DNA from: Xanthobacteraceae bacterium
Lineage (GTDB): Bacteria > Pseudomonadota > Alphaproteobacteria > Rhizobiales > Xanthobacteraceae
Direction: 5' to 3'
Assembly: GCA_030037185.1 (NCBI GenBank)
Contig: JASHRR010001210.1
Coordinates: forward strand, 1 to 32,879
DNA length: 32,879 nt
Below the pieces are notes generated by a model. The model ran no database searches, had not been told where the DNA came from, and saw only the letters and a program-made list of their open reading frames with translations. The translations under genes were made by a program, and so were the position numbers. This document shows positions 7,726 through 18,643 of the stretch, piece by piece. Positions within the stretch are counted from its first letter, which is position 1. Every line of letters begins with the position of its first letter.

Positions 7726-8997
7726 ATGTCAGCCCTGAAGCGTACGCTCGCCGCGCTCCTTTTCGCGCTGCTTGTCTTTCCGGTTCTGTCCCGCGCGCAG
7801 CAGCTTGAGCTTGCTAAGCCCGAAGATGTCGGCTTTTCCCGCGAGCGGCTGGAGCGGATAGCGGGCACTCTCAACGCCGATATCGCCAAGGGGACCATTC
7901 CGGGCGCTGCGCTCCTGATTGAGCGAAACGGCAGGATCGCCTTTTATGAATCCTTTGGCTGGCTGGATCCGGCGACCAAGACGCCGATGCCGAAGAACGC
8001 GATTTTCCGCATCTATTCCATGAGCAAGCCGATCACCTCGGTTGCGGCAATGATTTTGGTCGAGCAGGGCAAGCTGTTCCTGAACGACCCGGTCCAGAAA
8101 TACATTCCGGCCTTCGCGAACATGAAGGTCGCGTTGCAAAAGCCGGGCGCGCCAAGCGTCGATCTGGTGCCAGCGCTGCGACCCATCACGGTGCAGGATT
8201 TGATGCGCCATACATCGGGCCTGACCTATGGATTCCTGCCTGGAACGCCCGTCGCGAAAATGTATCAGGAGGCCAACCTCTTCGGCAGCGAGGTGAGCAA
8301 TGCCGATTTCGCCGAAGCCATCGCCAAGCTGCCGCTCGCCGTGCAACCCGGCGCAAGTTGGAACTATAGCCATTCGACAGATGTCCTGGGACGAGTGGTC
8401 GAGGTGGCGTCGGGCAAATCGCTTTACCAGTTCGAGAAGGAGAACATCCTCGATCCGCTCGGCATGAGCGACACCGGCTTTTCCGTTCCGTCCTCAAAGC
8501 AGAATTTGATCGCAGAGCCGCTGCCGACCGACAACAAGGTCGTAGGTAGCGAACCTGTGAGCAACCCGCGGCTTCCCGCCAAATGGGAAGCGGGCGGCCA
8601 AGGCATGGTTTCGACCGCTTTCGACTACGCGAGGTTCCTCGAGATGTTGCAGAACGGCGGCGCCCTCGACGGCCATCGCATCTTGAGCCCTGCAACAGTC
8701 GCGTTCATGACCTCGGACCATTTGGGCCAAATCGGTCCCGGACCAACCGCGTATCTGCCCGGCCCCGGCTACGGGTTCGGGCTCGGTTTCGCCGTGCGGC
8801 GGCAAGCGGGGGTCGCGAGTTACGAGGGCTCGTTAGGGGATTATTACTGGAGCGGCGCTGCCGGCACCTCGTTCTGGAACGACCCAAAGCAGCATTTGAC
8901 GGTCGTGTTTATGATGCAGGCGCCGAGCCAGCTGTTCCATTATCCGGCGCTGCTACGAAACATGATCTATGCCGCTTTGACCGGGCCGCAGCAGTGA
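7726..8997 (+). CDS. Secreted beta-lactamase-fold serine hydrolase (class C / esterase EstB-like family)
   Basis: The product has 423 residues, with ATG after GAGGAGGAGGGG. A signal peptide covers about residues 1-25 (ending S-R-A-Q). The class C/penicillin-binding fold is shown by S98-M-S-K101 (nucleophile and general base), Y213-S-H215 at the Tyr-x-Asn position, and G-G-Q-G-M-V-S-T-A and W-S-G-A-A-G-T near the C-terminus in place of Lys-Thr-Gly. The missing Asn and Lys-Thr-Gly argue for an esterase or peptidase rather than a beta-lactamase. Genes of this type often sit beside catabolic genes, where they cleave esters or lactones. It closes the run of five secreted proteins and lies 135 bases after paralogue 3. 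The substrate is unknown. Confidence 0.9.
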   Translation: MSALKRTLAALLFALLVFPVLSRAQQLELAKPEDVGFSRERLERIAGTLNADIAKGTIPGAALLIERNGRIAFYESFGWLDPATKTPMPKNAIFRIYSMSKPITSVAAMILVEQGKLFLNDPVQKYIPAFANMKVALQKPGAPSVDLVPALRPITVQDLMRHTSGLTYGFLPGTPVAKMYQEANLFGSEVSNADFAEAIAKLPLAVQPGASWNYSHSTDVLGRVVEVASGKSLYQFEKENILDPLGMSDTGFSVPSSKQNLIAEPLPTDNKVVGSEPVSNPRLPAKWEAGGQGMVSTAFDYARFLEMLQNGGALDGHRILSPATVAFMTSDHLGQIGPGPTAYLPGPGYGFGLGFAVRRQAGVASYEGSLGDYYWSGAAGTSFWNDPKQHLTVVFMMQAPSQLFHYPALLRNMIYAALTGPQQ

Positions 8998-9410
8998 TTT
9001 GCGGCCCACCAGGCGGAGGATGCCATTCGCACAATCGAAGCGATCCCCAAGTGGCGATTGCCGGTGGGGCAAGGAACGGGCAGTTGTATCGCAACGGTTG
9101 GCGCGCTCGCGACGGCGGACGTTGCAAGCACTTTCGCAAGCCACCCGCGGCGCCTGCGAAGAACCGGCTCATCGCCTGTCGACGGTTTTCTTCGGCCGAC
9201 GAGATAAACCCGGAAAAGCAGGAGCTCTGGCGAGCCCTGCCAGGGCCAATTGCGACCACTGACCGCCCGGGGGCGCGGGGAAGGTCCGTTACAAAATTGC
9301 AGTAACGTTAATCGAGCATTGCCACCTGACACCGCGACCGTTTGCGCTTCGGCCAGCCCTCGCATGCGGGCCGGCAGCGATGCCCGGCCTGCGGACACCC
9401 GATTGGCACA
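8998..9410. other. Intergenic region, 413 bases, no gene seen
   Basis: The region lies between the convergent ends of the serine hydrolase gene and alr. Frames are open in places, but none has a credible start, ribosome site or recognisable protein. It marks the border between the accessory block and the conserved core; no mobile-element remnant is visible. Confidence 0.5.
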
Positions 9411-10787
9411 TCACCACTTCCACTCCCGCCGATACCGGCGTCCCAGTCCGGTCAGCACCTCGTATCCGATGGTTCCGCTCCAGGCGGCGACGTCGTCCAC
9501 CGTAACGTCGCCGCCGATCAGGACGGCGTGAGCGCCGCGCCGTAGCTTCTCATCCGGCAGGCGGGTGACATCGAAGGCCATCAAGTCCATGGAAACGCGG
9601 CCCGCCAGCGGGCAGCGCTGTCCGGCGATGAGCGCAAAGGCATGGGATTTGCCCGCCGATTCGGCAAGCGTCCGGCTCCCTTTGGCGCCCGCTCTGGTGC
9701 CGTCCGCCGCGCGCGGATAGCCGTCCCCGTAGCCGACCGACACGATGGCGACCCGCGATGTCCGCGAGGCCGCCCAGGTGGCCCCGTAACCCACGGTCTC
9801 GCCGCGCGGCACGTCGCGCACCTGCACGATGCGTGCCTTGAGGGTGACGACAGGCTCCATGAGGTTCAGGGGCGCTGACGTGGGATTTACGCCGAAGAGC
9901 GCGGCACCGGGGCGCACCATGTCGCAATGGGTGGCGGCGCCGAGAAAAACGCCGGACGAATTGGCGAGCGACGTCGGGGTGCCGCGGAACAGGAAGCGCA
10001 GATCGCGAAACGCCTCGATCTGCCTCGCGTTGAGAGGGTGGCTCGGCGTGTCCGCGCAGGCCAAGTGGCTCATGACAAGCGCAATGCCATGGCCTGGCAT
10101 TTTCGCCCGAGCAGTGAATTGCGGCGCCTCTGCGAGCGCGAAGCCGAGCCGGTTCATCCCGGTGTCGAAATGAAGCGCTGCGCCGCCGCCCCAGCAGCTC
10201 GCCGTACGATAGGCGTCCCACTCGAGAAACTCTGCGAGGCTGCCGATCACCGGCCGGGCGTTGATCTGCGCGAATATCGGAGCGGTCCCGGGGGGGAGGC
10301 CGTTGAGCACATAGATCGCGGCCTCAGGCGCCGCGGCGCCCGCGGCTGCGCGTACGCGGCGCGCTTCGGCGAGGTGGGCAACGAAGAACGTCGTGCATCC
10401 GGCCTTGGCCAGTGCAGCCGCCACCTTGTCAAGGCCGCAGCCATAGCCATCGGCCTTGACGACGGCAGCGCAATCCGCAGGAACCACCCGGTTGGCCATC
10501 GCCTTCCAATTCCTGACGATCGCGGCGAGATCGATGGTGAGCAGCCCGCCGGTCTCGAGCTCGGGTGGTCCTGATGACTCGATTTGCTCCGGTTCGCAGA
10601 GCTGCGGAACCGAAGCCGCGGCCGGCTGATCGTGCTGAGGGTTAGGTTCCTGCGGGGGTTTTGTGGCCATCCTACCGATGACCTTGGCGAGGTCCGACCC
10701 AGGCGGGGTCGAGCCTGCGGCGGCGGACGGCTTTGTGGAGGCGGGCGACGCCTGGCTGAATCTCGCTCTCAATCTGCCGAACGTCAA
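9411..10787 (-). CDS. alr: Alanine racemase with N-terminal extension
   Basis: This PLP enzyme interconverts L- and D-alanine for peptidoglycan. The catalytic core is complete: the PLP lysine in A-V-V-K111-A-D-G-Y-G, H-F-D-T-G-M-N-R-L-G near 206-215, the second catalytic Tyr334 in V-G-Y-G-A-T-W, and G-R-V-S-M-D near the end. The core starts only at about residue 80 (L-L-T-I-D-L). The 458-residue reading begins at a TTG (10787) behind GGAGAGG and adds a Pro/Ser/Ala/Gln-rich leader without known fold. ATG 10670 is an alternative that shortens it by 39 residues, but its ribosome site is poor. The true start is open. In related genomes alr follows dnaB directly; here the gamma-glutamyltransferase gene lies between them. 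Confidence 0.95.
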   Translation of the reverse strand: MTFGRLRARFSQASPASTKPSAAAGSTPPGSDLAKVIGRMATKPPQEPNPQHDQPAAASVPQLCEPEQIESSGPPELETGGLLTIDLAAIVRNWKAMANRVVPADCAAVVKADGYGCGLDKVAAALAKAGCTTFFVAHLAEARRVRAAAGAAAPEAAIYVLNGLPPGTAPIFAQINARPVIGSLAEFLEWDAYRTASCWGGGAALHFDTGMNRLGFALAEAPQFTARAKMPGHGIALVMSHLACADTPSHPLNARQIEAFRDLRFLFRGTPTSLANSSGVFLGAATHCDMVRPGAALFGVNPTSAPLNLMEPVVTLKARIVQVRDVPRGETVGYGATWAASRTSRVAIVSVGYGDGYPRAADGTRAGAKGSRTLAESAGKSHAFALIAGQRCPLAGRVSMDLMAFDVTRLPDEKLRRGAHAVLIGGDVTVDDVAAWSGTIGYEVLTGLGRRYRREWKW

Positions 10788-10983
10788 AGGGACCTCTCCG
10801 AATTTCGGTCTACCGGCGAACTGCCCCCCGCAGGCCCATCATATGGATGGAGCTGATGTCTGGCGCAACCGGACGGACCGCCTAGAGCGTCGGGTCCGCG
10901 CCAACCGGTAGTGCGGGAAGCGGCCTTCCGCCGCAGCGCAGCTGCGCGTATGATCGGAGCCCAACCAGGTGGGGAGGAACCTC

Positions 10984-12945
10984 ATGTGCCGCCTGCCGCG
11001 AACGCGCGCGCCGTACCTTTGGCCGGAATCTTCAGCTGATAGGGTCTTGCTCTCGATTCGTAAGTTCCTCCTTGAGATTCCACTTGAGCTTTCGCGTGGC
11101 CGCGTGGGCGTTGCCGCGGTCGCGGTCGTTCTGTTGGTGGCGCTGGAATGCTTCGCGGGACTCGCCGCGCGCGCCGCCGAGCGGCCGCCGGTCATGGGCC
11201 GCAACGGCGGCGTGTCCGCGGGCCATCCGCTAACCACGGCAGCGGCCTTCGAGATTCTGGCGCGGGGCGGCAACGCCTTCGATGCCGGCGTCGCGGCGCT
11301 GCTCGTCGGCGGCGTGGTGGAGCAGGACCTCTACAGCCTTGGCGGCGAAGCCCTCGTCCTCGTCTATCCGCGCAGCGCCGGTAAAGTGACCGCGGTCGTG
11401 GGGCAGGGGTGGGCGCCGCGGGGCGCCACCATCGACTGGTACACGGCGCACAACAAGACCCTCGACGGCAAAGGGCTCGATCCGGCGGTGGTGCCAGGCG
11501 CGCTTCACGCCGCCCTGACGGTGCTCGACCAGTGGGGCACCATGAGCTTCGAGACGGTGGCGGCGCGGGCGATCGAATACGCCGAGCAGGGGTTTCCGTT
11601 GCGGCCCCGCACGGTCGCGGCGATCGCGCGGAACGCGGCATTCATGCAGGATTGGCAGGCCAACCGGAGTTACTGGTTCAAGTCCGACGGCTCGGCTTAC
11701 CGGCCCGGCGACACGATCAAGTTTCCGACCCTGGCGCGCACGCTTGGCCGCATGGTGGAGGCTGAGCGCGCCCACAAGAACGAGGGCCGCAGCGCGGGCA
11801 TCGTTGCGGCGCGCGATCGCTTCTATAAGGGCGATATCGCCGAGGAGATGGTCGGCTTCCTCACCGAACACGGAGCGCCGTTTCAGCTTGCCGATTTTGC
11901 TGAGTTCTTCGCCCGCGTCGAGGCGCCGAGCATGACGACCTATCGCGGCTACGAAGTCTACAAGCACGGCTTCAACGGCCAGGGACCGGCGCTCCTTGAG
12001 GCGCTCAATATCCTGGAGAATTTCGACCTGCGATCAATGAAGCGCAACAGTGCCGAATATCTCCACACCGTGGTCGAGGCGCTCAAGCTCGCCTACGCGG
12101 ACCGCGATACCTACTACGGCGACCCGGCCTTCGTGCGGGTTCCGGCCGAAGGGCTGCTGTCGAAGGACTATGCCAAGGAGCGCGCCAGGCTGATCGACCC
12201 CGATCATGCATCGCGCGCATTCGTCGCCGGTAATCCGCTTCCGTTCGACAGTGAGGTGAAGCAATGGCCCTACTGGGTGGCCAATATGACCGAACTCGCT
12301 CCACCGACCGGGCCGCTGCCTGATCCGGAGCCGGTTTCCGGTGCCGCGAAAGACACCACCCACATCGCCATTATCGACCGCGACGGCAACATCTTCGACG
12401 CAACGCCAAGCGGCGGCTGGATTGGCGGCGCCGTCATCCTCGGCAACACCGGGATCGGCATGAGCGTGCGCGGCGAGCAGTTCTGGCTGGATAAGCGCCG
12501 CGCCGCCCAGCTGCGCCCGCGGGCGCGGCCGCGCTACACGCTGACGCCAAGTATCGTGCTGCGCGACGGTCAGCCTTTCATGGCGATCGGTTCGCCGGGC
12601 GGTGACAACCAGGAACAGACCATCCTGCAGGCGTTTCTCGACGTCGTGGAATTCTGGCCCGATTGGTATCCGAATCTCCACGAGGCGTTCGAATGGCCGC
12701 GCGTCCAGACGCTGCATTTCTACGGCTCGTTCTGGCCGCACAATACCGGCTTCAATCGGCTCAATCTTGAGGCCAATATTCCGGATATGGTCTACGACGA
12801 TCTCAAGGCGCGCGGACATGATGTAGCCCGCATCCGCGCCTTCGGCATGAACGGGTGCGCCACTGCCGTGTTGATCGATCCTTTGACCGGCAACCGCATC
12901 GCCGGCGCGGACCGCCGGCGGGATTGCTACGCAATCGCGTATTAG
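10984..12945 (+). CDS. Gamma-glutamyltransferase-family N-terminal-nucleophile hydrolase, divergent
   Basis: The 653-residue product starts at ATG 10984 behind GGGGAGGAA; a GTG 15 bases upstream would put that site inside the gene. A basic N-terminus and a hydrophobic segment at about 41-64 (ending A-R-A-A-E) act as an unusually long signal or anchor. Family marks are A-A-x-E-I-L-A-R-G-G-N-A-F-D-A near 86-101, E-Q-D-L-Y-S-L-G-G, and the self-cleavage site D-T458-T-H, where the Thr becomes the N-terminal nucleophile of the small subunit. G-S-P-G-G is also kept. Several residues that bind the gamma-glutamyl group in the E. coli enzyme are changed (see findings), and the protein is about 70 residues longer. 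An acylase or other amidase role is therefore as likely as glutathione breakdown. It diverges from alr and appears inserted in a conserved gene order. Confidence 0.88.
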   Translation: MCRLPRTRAPYLWPESSADRVLLSIRKFLLEIPLELSRGRVGVAAVAVVLLVALECFAGLAARAAERPPVMGRNGGVSAGHPLTTAAAFEILARGGNAFDAGVAALLVGGVVEQDLYSLGGEALVLVYPRSAGKVTAVVGQGWAPRGATIDWYTAHNKTLDGKGLDPAVVPGALHAALTVLDQWGTMSFETVAARAIEYAEQGFPLRPRTVAAIARNAAFMQDWQANRSYWFKSDGSAYRPGDTIKFPTLARTLGRMVEAERAHKNEGRSAGIVAARDRFYKGDIAEEMVGFLTEHGAPFQLADFAEFFARVEAPSMTTYRGYEVYKHGFNGQGPALLEALNILENFDLRSMKRNSAEYLHTVVEALKLAYADRDTYYGDPAFVRVPAEGLLSKDYAKERARLIDPDHASRAFVAGNPLPFDSEVKQWPYWVANMTELAPPTGPLPDPEPVSGAAKDTTHIAIIDRDGNIFDATPSGGWIGGAVILGNTGIGMSVRGEQFWLDKRRAAQLRPRARPRYTLTPSIVLRDGQPFMAIGSPGGDNQEQTILQAFLDVVEFWPDWYPNLHEAFEWPRVQTLHFYGSFWPHNTGFNRLNLEANIPDMVYDDLKARGHDVARIRAFGMNGCATAVLIDPLTGNRIAGADRRRDCYAIAY

Positions 12946-13415
12946 GCCGGTCGAACGTCGAGTGGTGTGCGGGTTTGCATCGGACCGGGGCGGCAGCCGC
13001 CTCACGGCACGGAGTCCGGCTGAGGTCCCAGCCGTGGCAGCCGATTATGCTATTATCGGCTCCGGCCAGGCGTCGGCATCACTCAATGTTCGACGTGTTG
13101 TCCGGCCGCGGCCACCCGGGCCTGGTTGGCTTGCCGGGTGCCGATAAGCGCCACGAGAAAGGCCATAGGCCTTCGACAGATGCTTGTTTGCGCGCGCTCA
13201 AGTCGCGCGTCAGCAAAGCGACGCAGCCGACGACGTCCAATGGCGTCCAGCAATCCGATCCGTCAGCCGTTGGCGCAACCACATCGGATTTCGAAGGGTT
13301 GGCGCCCCGCGACCGCTGGCGACCAGCGCCTCGGGCAATGGAACTGTCAATATTTTGATGGCAATTGTGGCTACCAATACCCCAACATGCGCCAGCGTTC
13401 GCTGCGCGCCCGCCG
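12946..13415. other. Intergenic region, 470 bases, no gene seen
   Basis: The region lies between the convergent ends of the gamma-glutamyltransferase-family gene and dnaB. Several frames are open for 60-100 codons but have unbalanced composition and no ribosome site. No repeat or terminator stands out clearly. It may hold debris of the event that placed the upstream gene here. Confidence 0.45.
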
Positions 13416-14939
<1,524 letters not shown>

Positions 14940-15493
14940 GGCGTCCCGTATTTAGATGTGACATGCCGCGGGCCGTCGCCCCCGAACAAGATCGAAGCGA
15001 ATCAGCGTCGCGTCGCACCACCATCGCCGATGCGCGAGGGCATGATCAATAAGGCCCGGATGCTTGCCAATCGCAATCAGCCACGTCGCTCTGAAACGGG
15101 TTGTTCCTTTTTTCCACTCTATTACCAGGCTGAAAATATTTATTGCCGGCTCGCCAAAGGTGGGGACTTGACGATGGGACGGCGAGCGCGGAGCGCGCGG
15201 TCCATCCGAAGAATCACCGTCGCGGTCATGCCCGGCAGCCGAGGTAACGTGGATTGTCGTGGGCATCCCATTTTTTGCGAGCCCACGCGCAGATGGCCCC
15301 GACAGGGTCACGACTTCGAATAAATAACTCCAAACTGAACTGAGTCGGCCGCCGGCACGCTGGCGGGTCGAACGAAATTCAGCAACCTTGCCGCATTGAT
15401 CGGCTGATCCTCCATTTTCTGACTTAATGCTACGGCCGGCCAAAAGGCAGGGCCCGGTCGCTCAATCCGCAACGGGGCTGCGGCCAAGCGCGC
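14940..15493. other. Intergenic region, 554 bases, upstream of dnaB
   Basis: A minus-strand frame is open from 15443 to 14952, but its product resembles no family I know and it has no clear ribosome site, so it is not called. An AT-rich patch near 15110-15145 is the most promoter-like part and could drive dnaB. Nothing else is recognisable. Confidence 0.4.
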
Positions 15494-16738
15494 TTACTCG
15501 CCGGCGAGCCGCAGCGGCGTGCGCCGACCGGCTTCCTGTCCGCGCAAGCGCTGCTCGCTGAGGTGGATATAGTCACGGGTGATCGGCACGATGCCCTGGC
15601 GCCTTGCCAGTTGGATCTGGAGCACCATCATATTCTGGCGTCGGAATGCGGCCTCCGAGCAGGCGAGATAAAATTCCCACATTCGCACAAAGCGGGCGTC
15701 GTAGAGGCGTACGACCTCATCGCGGTGGGCGAGGAAGCGGTCGCGCCACGCCTTGAGGGTCTCGGCGTAGTGCAGGCGGAGGATCTCGATGTCGGTGACC
15801 AGAAGACCGGCGCGTTCGATCGCCGGCATCACCTCGGATAATGCCGGAATGTAGCCGCCAGGGAAAATGTATTTGCCGATCCACGCGCTGGTGTAGCCGG
15901 CGCCGCTCGAGCGGCCGATCGAATGCAGCACCATGATGCCGTCATCGGCGAGGATGCTGGCGCATTTGGCGAAGAACGCATCATAGAAGCCTGCGCCCAC
16001 ATGCTCGAACATGCCGACCGACACGATGCGGTCGAAGGTGCCGGTGACGTCGCGATAGTCCAGCGCGTGGAAGGTGGCGGAGCCGTCGAGCTTACGTTCC
16101 CTGGTGCGCTGGCGTGCGACTGCGAGCTGCTCTTGGGAGAGCGTGATGCCGGTGACCCGGGCGCCGCACATTTCCGCCGCATAGAGCGCAAGCCCGCCCC
16201 AGCCGCAGCCGATGTCAAGAAGCCGATGTCCGTTTTCAAGGATGAGCTTCGCCACCAGGTGCCGCTTCTTGGCGAGCTGGGCGTCGTCGAGGCTATCGTG
16301 CGGAGTTTCGAAATAGGCGCAGCTGTATTGGCGGTCGGAATCAAGGAACAGCGAATAAAGCCGGCCGTCGAGGTCATAATGATGGGCGACGTTACGCCGC
16401 GATCGGCCGCGCCAATTATGCTGGGCGATCCGTCGCCACACCAAACGACAGAACGCAATCGGTGCGGCCCACCATGGCCAGGCAAACCTCCGCGCCACGA
16501 GATCGACGAACTCGGCGAGCGACCCGCGATCCACCACGAAGGTGCCGTCCATGTAGGCTTCGCCCAGCCTCAAGTCGGGATCGAGCAATACCGACCATTG
16601 GGCGCGCTTGGAGACGAAACGCACGGCAATCGGCGGGCCCGCGCCATCGCCAAACGAAAATGTTGCACCTCTGGCCGTGGTCACCTGCAGATTGCCGCAA
16701 GCCACGTGCGCCAATGCCAAACGCAAAAGCCAGTCCAT
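15494..16738 (-). CDS. cfa: Cyclopropane-fatty-acyl-phospholipid synthase family protein
   Basis: This enzyme transfers a methylene group from S-adenosylmethionine to double bonds of membrane phospholipid acyl chains, usually in stationary phase or under stress. The start at ATG 16738 is set by GGAG eight bases upstream; a GTG at 16747 is less likely. The 414-residue product has an N-terminal lipid-binding domain (D-P-D-L-R-L-G-E-A-Y-M-D-G near 53-65), N-V-A-H-H-Y-D near 116-122, S-C-A-Y-F near 139-143, the SAM motif L-D-I-G-C-G-W-G-G (174-182), and V-G-M-F-E-H-V-G. All are standard for the family and nothing appears broken. It is an accessory gene between rplI and dnaB and seems to be a single unit. 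Confidence 0.95.
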   Translation of the reverse strand: MDWLLRLALAHVACGNLQVTTARGATFSFGDGAGPPIAVRFVSKRAQWSVLLDPDLRLGEAYMDGTFVVDRGSLAEFVDLVARRFAWPWWAAPIAFCRLVWRRIAQHNWRGRSRRNVAHHYDLDGRLYSLFLDSDRQYSCAYFETPHDSLDDAQLAKKRHLVAKLILENGHRLLDIGCGWGGLALYAAEMCGARVTGITLSQEQLAVARQRTRERKLDGSATFHALDYRDVTGTFDRIVSVGMFEHVGAGFYDAFFAKCASILADDGIMVLHSIGRSSGAGYTSAWIGKYIFPGGYIPALSEVMPAIERAGLLVTDIEILRLHYAETLKAWRDRFLAHRDEVVRLYDARFVRMWEFYLACSEAAFRRQNMMVLQIQLARRQGIVPITRDYIHLSEQRLRGQEAGRRTPLRLAGE

Positions 16739-17102
16739 ACGTAGCACTCCGGCCGGGCCGGTCTAATACGCAGGGCCATTGCGGTATGCCGGCCAGGGCC
16801 CCTAAGGTGGCCTGTCCCGCAGCAGCGGGTAACGGACCCCGGAATTGAATAAAGCTAACAACGATCGGTCGGTTCCGCAATTGGCATATCGCGCCGAGGC
16901 GTCTCGCCCCTGCTCGCCCGCCGCAAGCCGCCGGCGACAAGGGTACCGGCCGCGGTCTCACATCGCGGGACGAACAGAAATTCGGCCAAATCATGGGCAA
17001 AATGCTCACAATAGATCGAAAGAATGATCGCGCGTCGCCGCCCGGATGGGTTAATTTGATAAGGGTGCTTCAAGAAGCTTCAAGAAGGAGGGGGGTGGGC
17101 AG
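16739..17102. other. Divergent intergenic region, 364 bases
   Basis: The region separates cfa (minus) from the cytochrome gene (plus) and should hold both promoters. No complete -35/-10 pair is convincing. It ends with AAGGAGG before the cytochrome GTG. No gene is seen. Confidence 0.45.
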
Positions 17103-17864
17103 GTGAAAGAGATCTCGATTTTCGTTCTCGGGTTCGCGATGGCCGGTGCAAGCGCGGCAGCGACGGCGCAGGATCTCACCGCCGGCAAGACGCCGGAGCA
17201 GTTGTTCCGCTCCGATTGCGCCGAGTGCCATCGCTCGCCGAGCAGCGTTGCCGGCAACCGTGACGTGCACGCGCTCGCCGGCTTTCTGCGCGAGCACTAT
17301 ACGACCAAATCGGAGACGGCGGGCGCCCTTGCGGCATACGTATCCTCCTTTGCGGGCACCGGGGCGGCTGTGCGCAACCGCGGCACCGGCGTCGCCGCGC
17401 CGGCAAGCGGCGAACCTCCCACGGCGCGACGGCGAAATCGAGGCCAGGGCGATGCGACCGCGGCGGATGCGCGCTCGAACGCAAGCTCCGTCGAAGGGAC
17501 AGCCCTGCGCCGGCGGCGCAGCAGCATGACGGGCGATGTTGAGACGCCACGGGCACACGACGACGGGGATGTCCCGCGGCCGCCGGGCGTTATCGCGGCG
17601 ACGCCCGCTTCCGCTAAATCGAATGCGCGAACGCGCAATGGCGCACCGTCGGCGCATGAATCCAAAAGTGCGAACGTGGAAGCGGGCAAAACGGCAGGCC
17701 TGAGGGCGCGCAAACACCGCAATGGTGAGGTGTCGGCGCATACCAAGGCAAACGACGTGCCAGCGGCGCCCGACCCGGCGATACCAGGCACGCCGCGGCA
17801 GGACAATGTCCCGCCGCCTCCGGCGGCGCCGCTGGCCTCAACGCCGCCAGGTGTGGAGCCATAG
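17103..17864 (+). CDS. Small c-type cytochrome with long low-complexity tail
   Basis: Translation starts at GTG 17103, ten bases after AAGGAGG. The 253-residue product has a signal peptide (1-22, ending A-T-A-Q) and one haem site, C39-A-E-C-H43. The haem domain ends near residue 85 (A-G-A-L-A-A-Y-V-S-S-F). No obvious Met ligand occurs in the short domain, so the sixth ligand is unclear. Residues 90-253 are low-complexity, rich in Ala, Arg, Pro and Thr, and end in Pro-rich repeats (P-P-P-A-A-P), which suggests a disordered arm that may contact the cell wall or a partner. It converges on rplI. The haem domain is secure; the electron donor and acceptor are unknown. Confidence 0.8.
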   Translation: MKEISIFVLGFAMAGASAAATAQDLTAGKTPEQLFRSDCAECHRSPSSVAGNRDVHALAGFLREHYTTKSETAGALAAYVSSFAGTGAAVRNRGTGVAAPASGEPPTARRRNRGQGDATAADARSNASSVEGTALRRRRSSMTGDVETPRAHDDGDVPRPPGVIAATPASAKSNARTRNGAPSAHESKSANVEAGKTAGLRARKHRNGEVSAHTKANDVPAAPDPAIPGTPRQDNVPPPPAAPLASTPPGVEP

Positions 17865-17953
17865 CTCGCTACTCAGTCCCGGAGGTTGAGGGCACGCGCC
17901 CGATCGCGGGGGCTCCCACGAGCCAACACCGGCCTGTGTTCACTGAAAGCGCT

Positions 17954-18580
17954 CTACTTGTCGCCCTTCGTTTTGGGCTTCTCCTCGCCGTCTCCGATTC
18001 GCTCTTCCTCGTCCGTGATGTCTTTCGGGTGCTCGAAGAACTCCTCGGCGGCGGCAGCTTCGCCGGTTGCGATCACCAACCGTTCCTCCCGCGGCGCAAT
18101 CACGTCTTCGCCGCGGGCGATCCGCTCGGCCTCGTCGGCGCTGCGGGCGACATTGATGGTGATCGACACCTCCACCTCGGGGTGCAAGGCCACCGGGACA
18201 TGGTGGAGGCCGATGCTCTTGATTGGCGTATTGAGGGCGACCTGGCCGCGCGATATGCTAAATCCACCCGTGGTAAGGATGGTCACGATATCGCGCGGCG
18301 ACACTGAGCCATAGAGCTGTCCGGTTTCCGATGCCTGGCGGATGACGATGAAGCTCTGGCCGTGCAGTTTCGCGCCGACCTTCTCGGCCTCGCTTTTGAG
18401 TTCGAGATTGCGCGCCTCCAATTGGGTCTTCATTGCTTCGAATTTGCCGCGATTATCCTTGGTGGCGCGTAGGGCTTTGCCTTGCGGCAGCAGGTAATTG
18501 CGGGCGAAGCCGTCCTTCACGCGCACGAGCTCCCCCATCTGGCCGAGCTTGGCGATGCGTTCCAGCAGAATGACTTCCAT
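17954..18580 (-). CDS. rplI: 50S ribosomal protein L9
   Basis: L9 binds 23S rRNA and bridges the L1 stalk region. The 208-residue protein begins M-E-V-I-L-L-E-R-I with the typical G-x-V-V/[14 protein letters not shown] motif, then a long central helix and a C-terminal rRNA domain (V-G-A-K-L-H-G to about residue 150). It is about 60 residues longer than E. coli L9, with an acidic, Lys-ending tail; such tails occur in related alphaproteobacteria. ATG follows GAAGGAG. It is the last gene of the rpsF-rpsR-DUF2232-rplI set. Confidence 0.98.
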   Translation of the reverse strand: MEVILLERIAKLGQMGELVRVKDGFARNYLLPQGKALRATKDNRGKFEAMKTQLEARNLELKSEAEKVGAKLHGQSFIVIRQASETGQLYGSVSPRDIVTILTTGGFSISRGQVALNTPIKSIGLHHVPVALHPEVEVSITINVARSADEAERIARGEDVIAPREERLVIATGEAAAAEEFFEHPKDITDEEERIGDGEEKPKTKGDK

Positions 18581-18643
18581 TTTGATTCTCCTTCAGCTGT
18601 CGGTCGAGTTGGCCAAATGAAATCCGTTGATGGCCTCTCGCCT

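Noticed and set aside
7726..8997. Calling the serine hydrolase a beta-lactamase
   Set aside because: The Tyr-x-Asn and Lys-Thr-Gly motifs are not conserved, so esterase or peptidase activity is more likely.
12034..13005. A 323-codon minus-strand frame opposite the gamma-glutamyltransferase-family gene
   Set aside because: It is fully explained as antisense to a recognised enzyme.
14952..15443. A 163-codon minus-strand frame upstream of dnaB
   Set aside because: It has no clear ribosome site and no recognisable motif; kept only as a remark on the gap.
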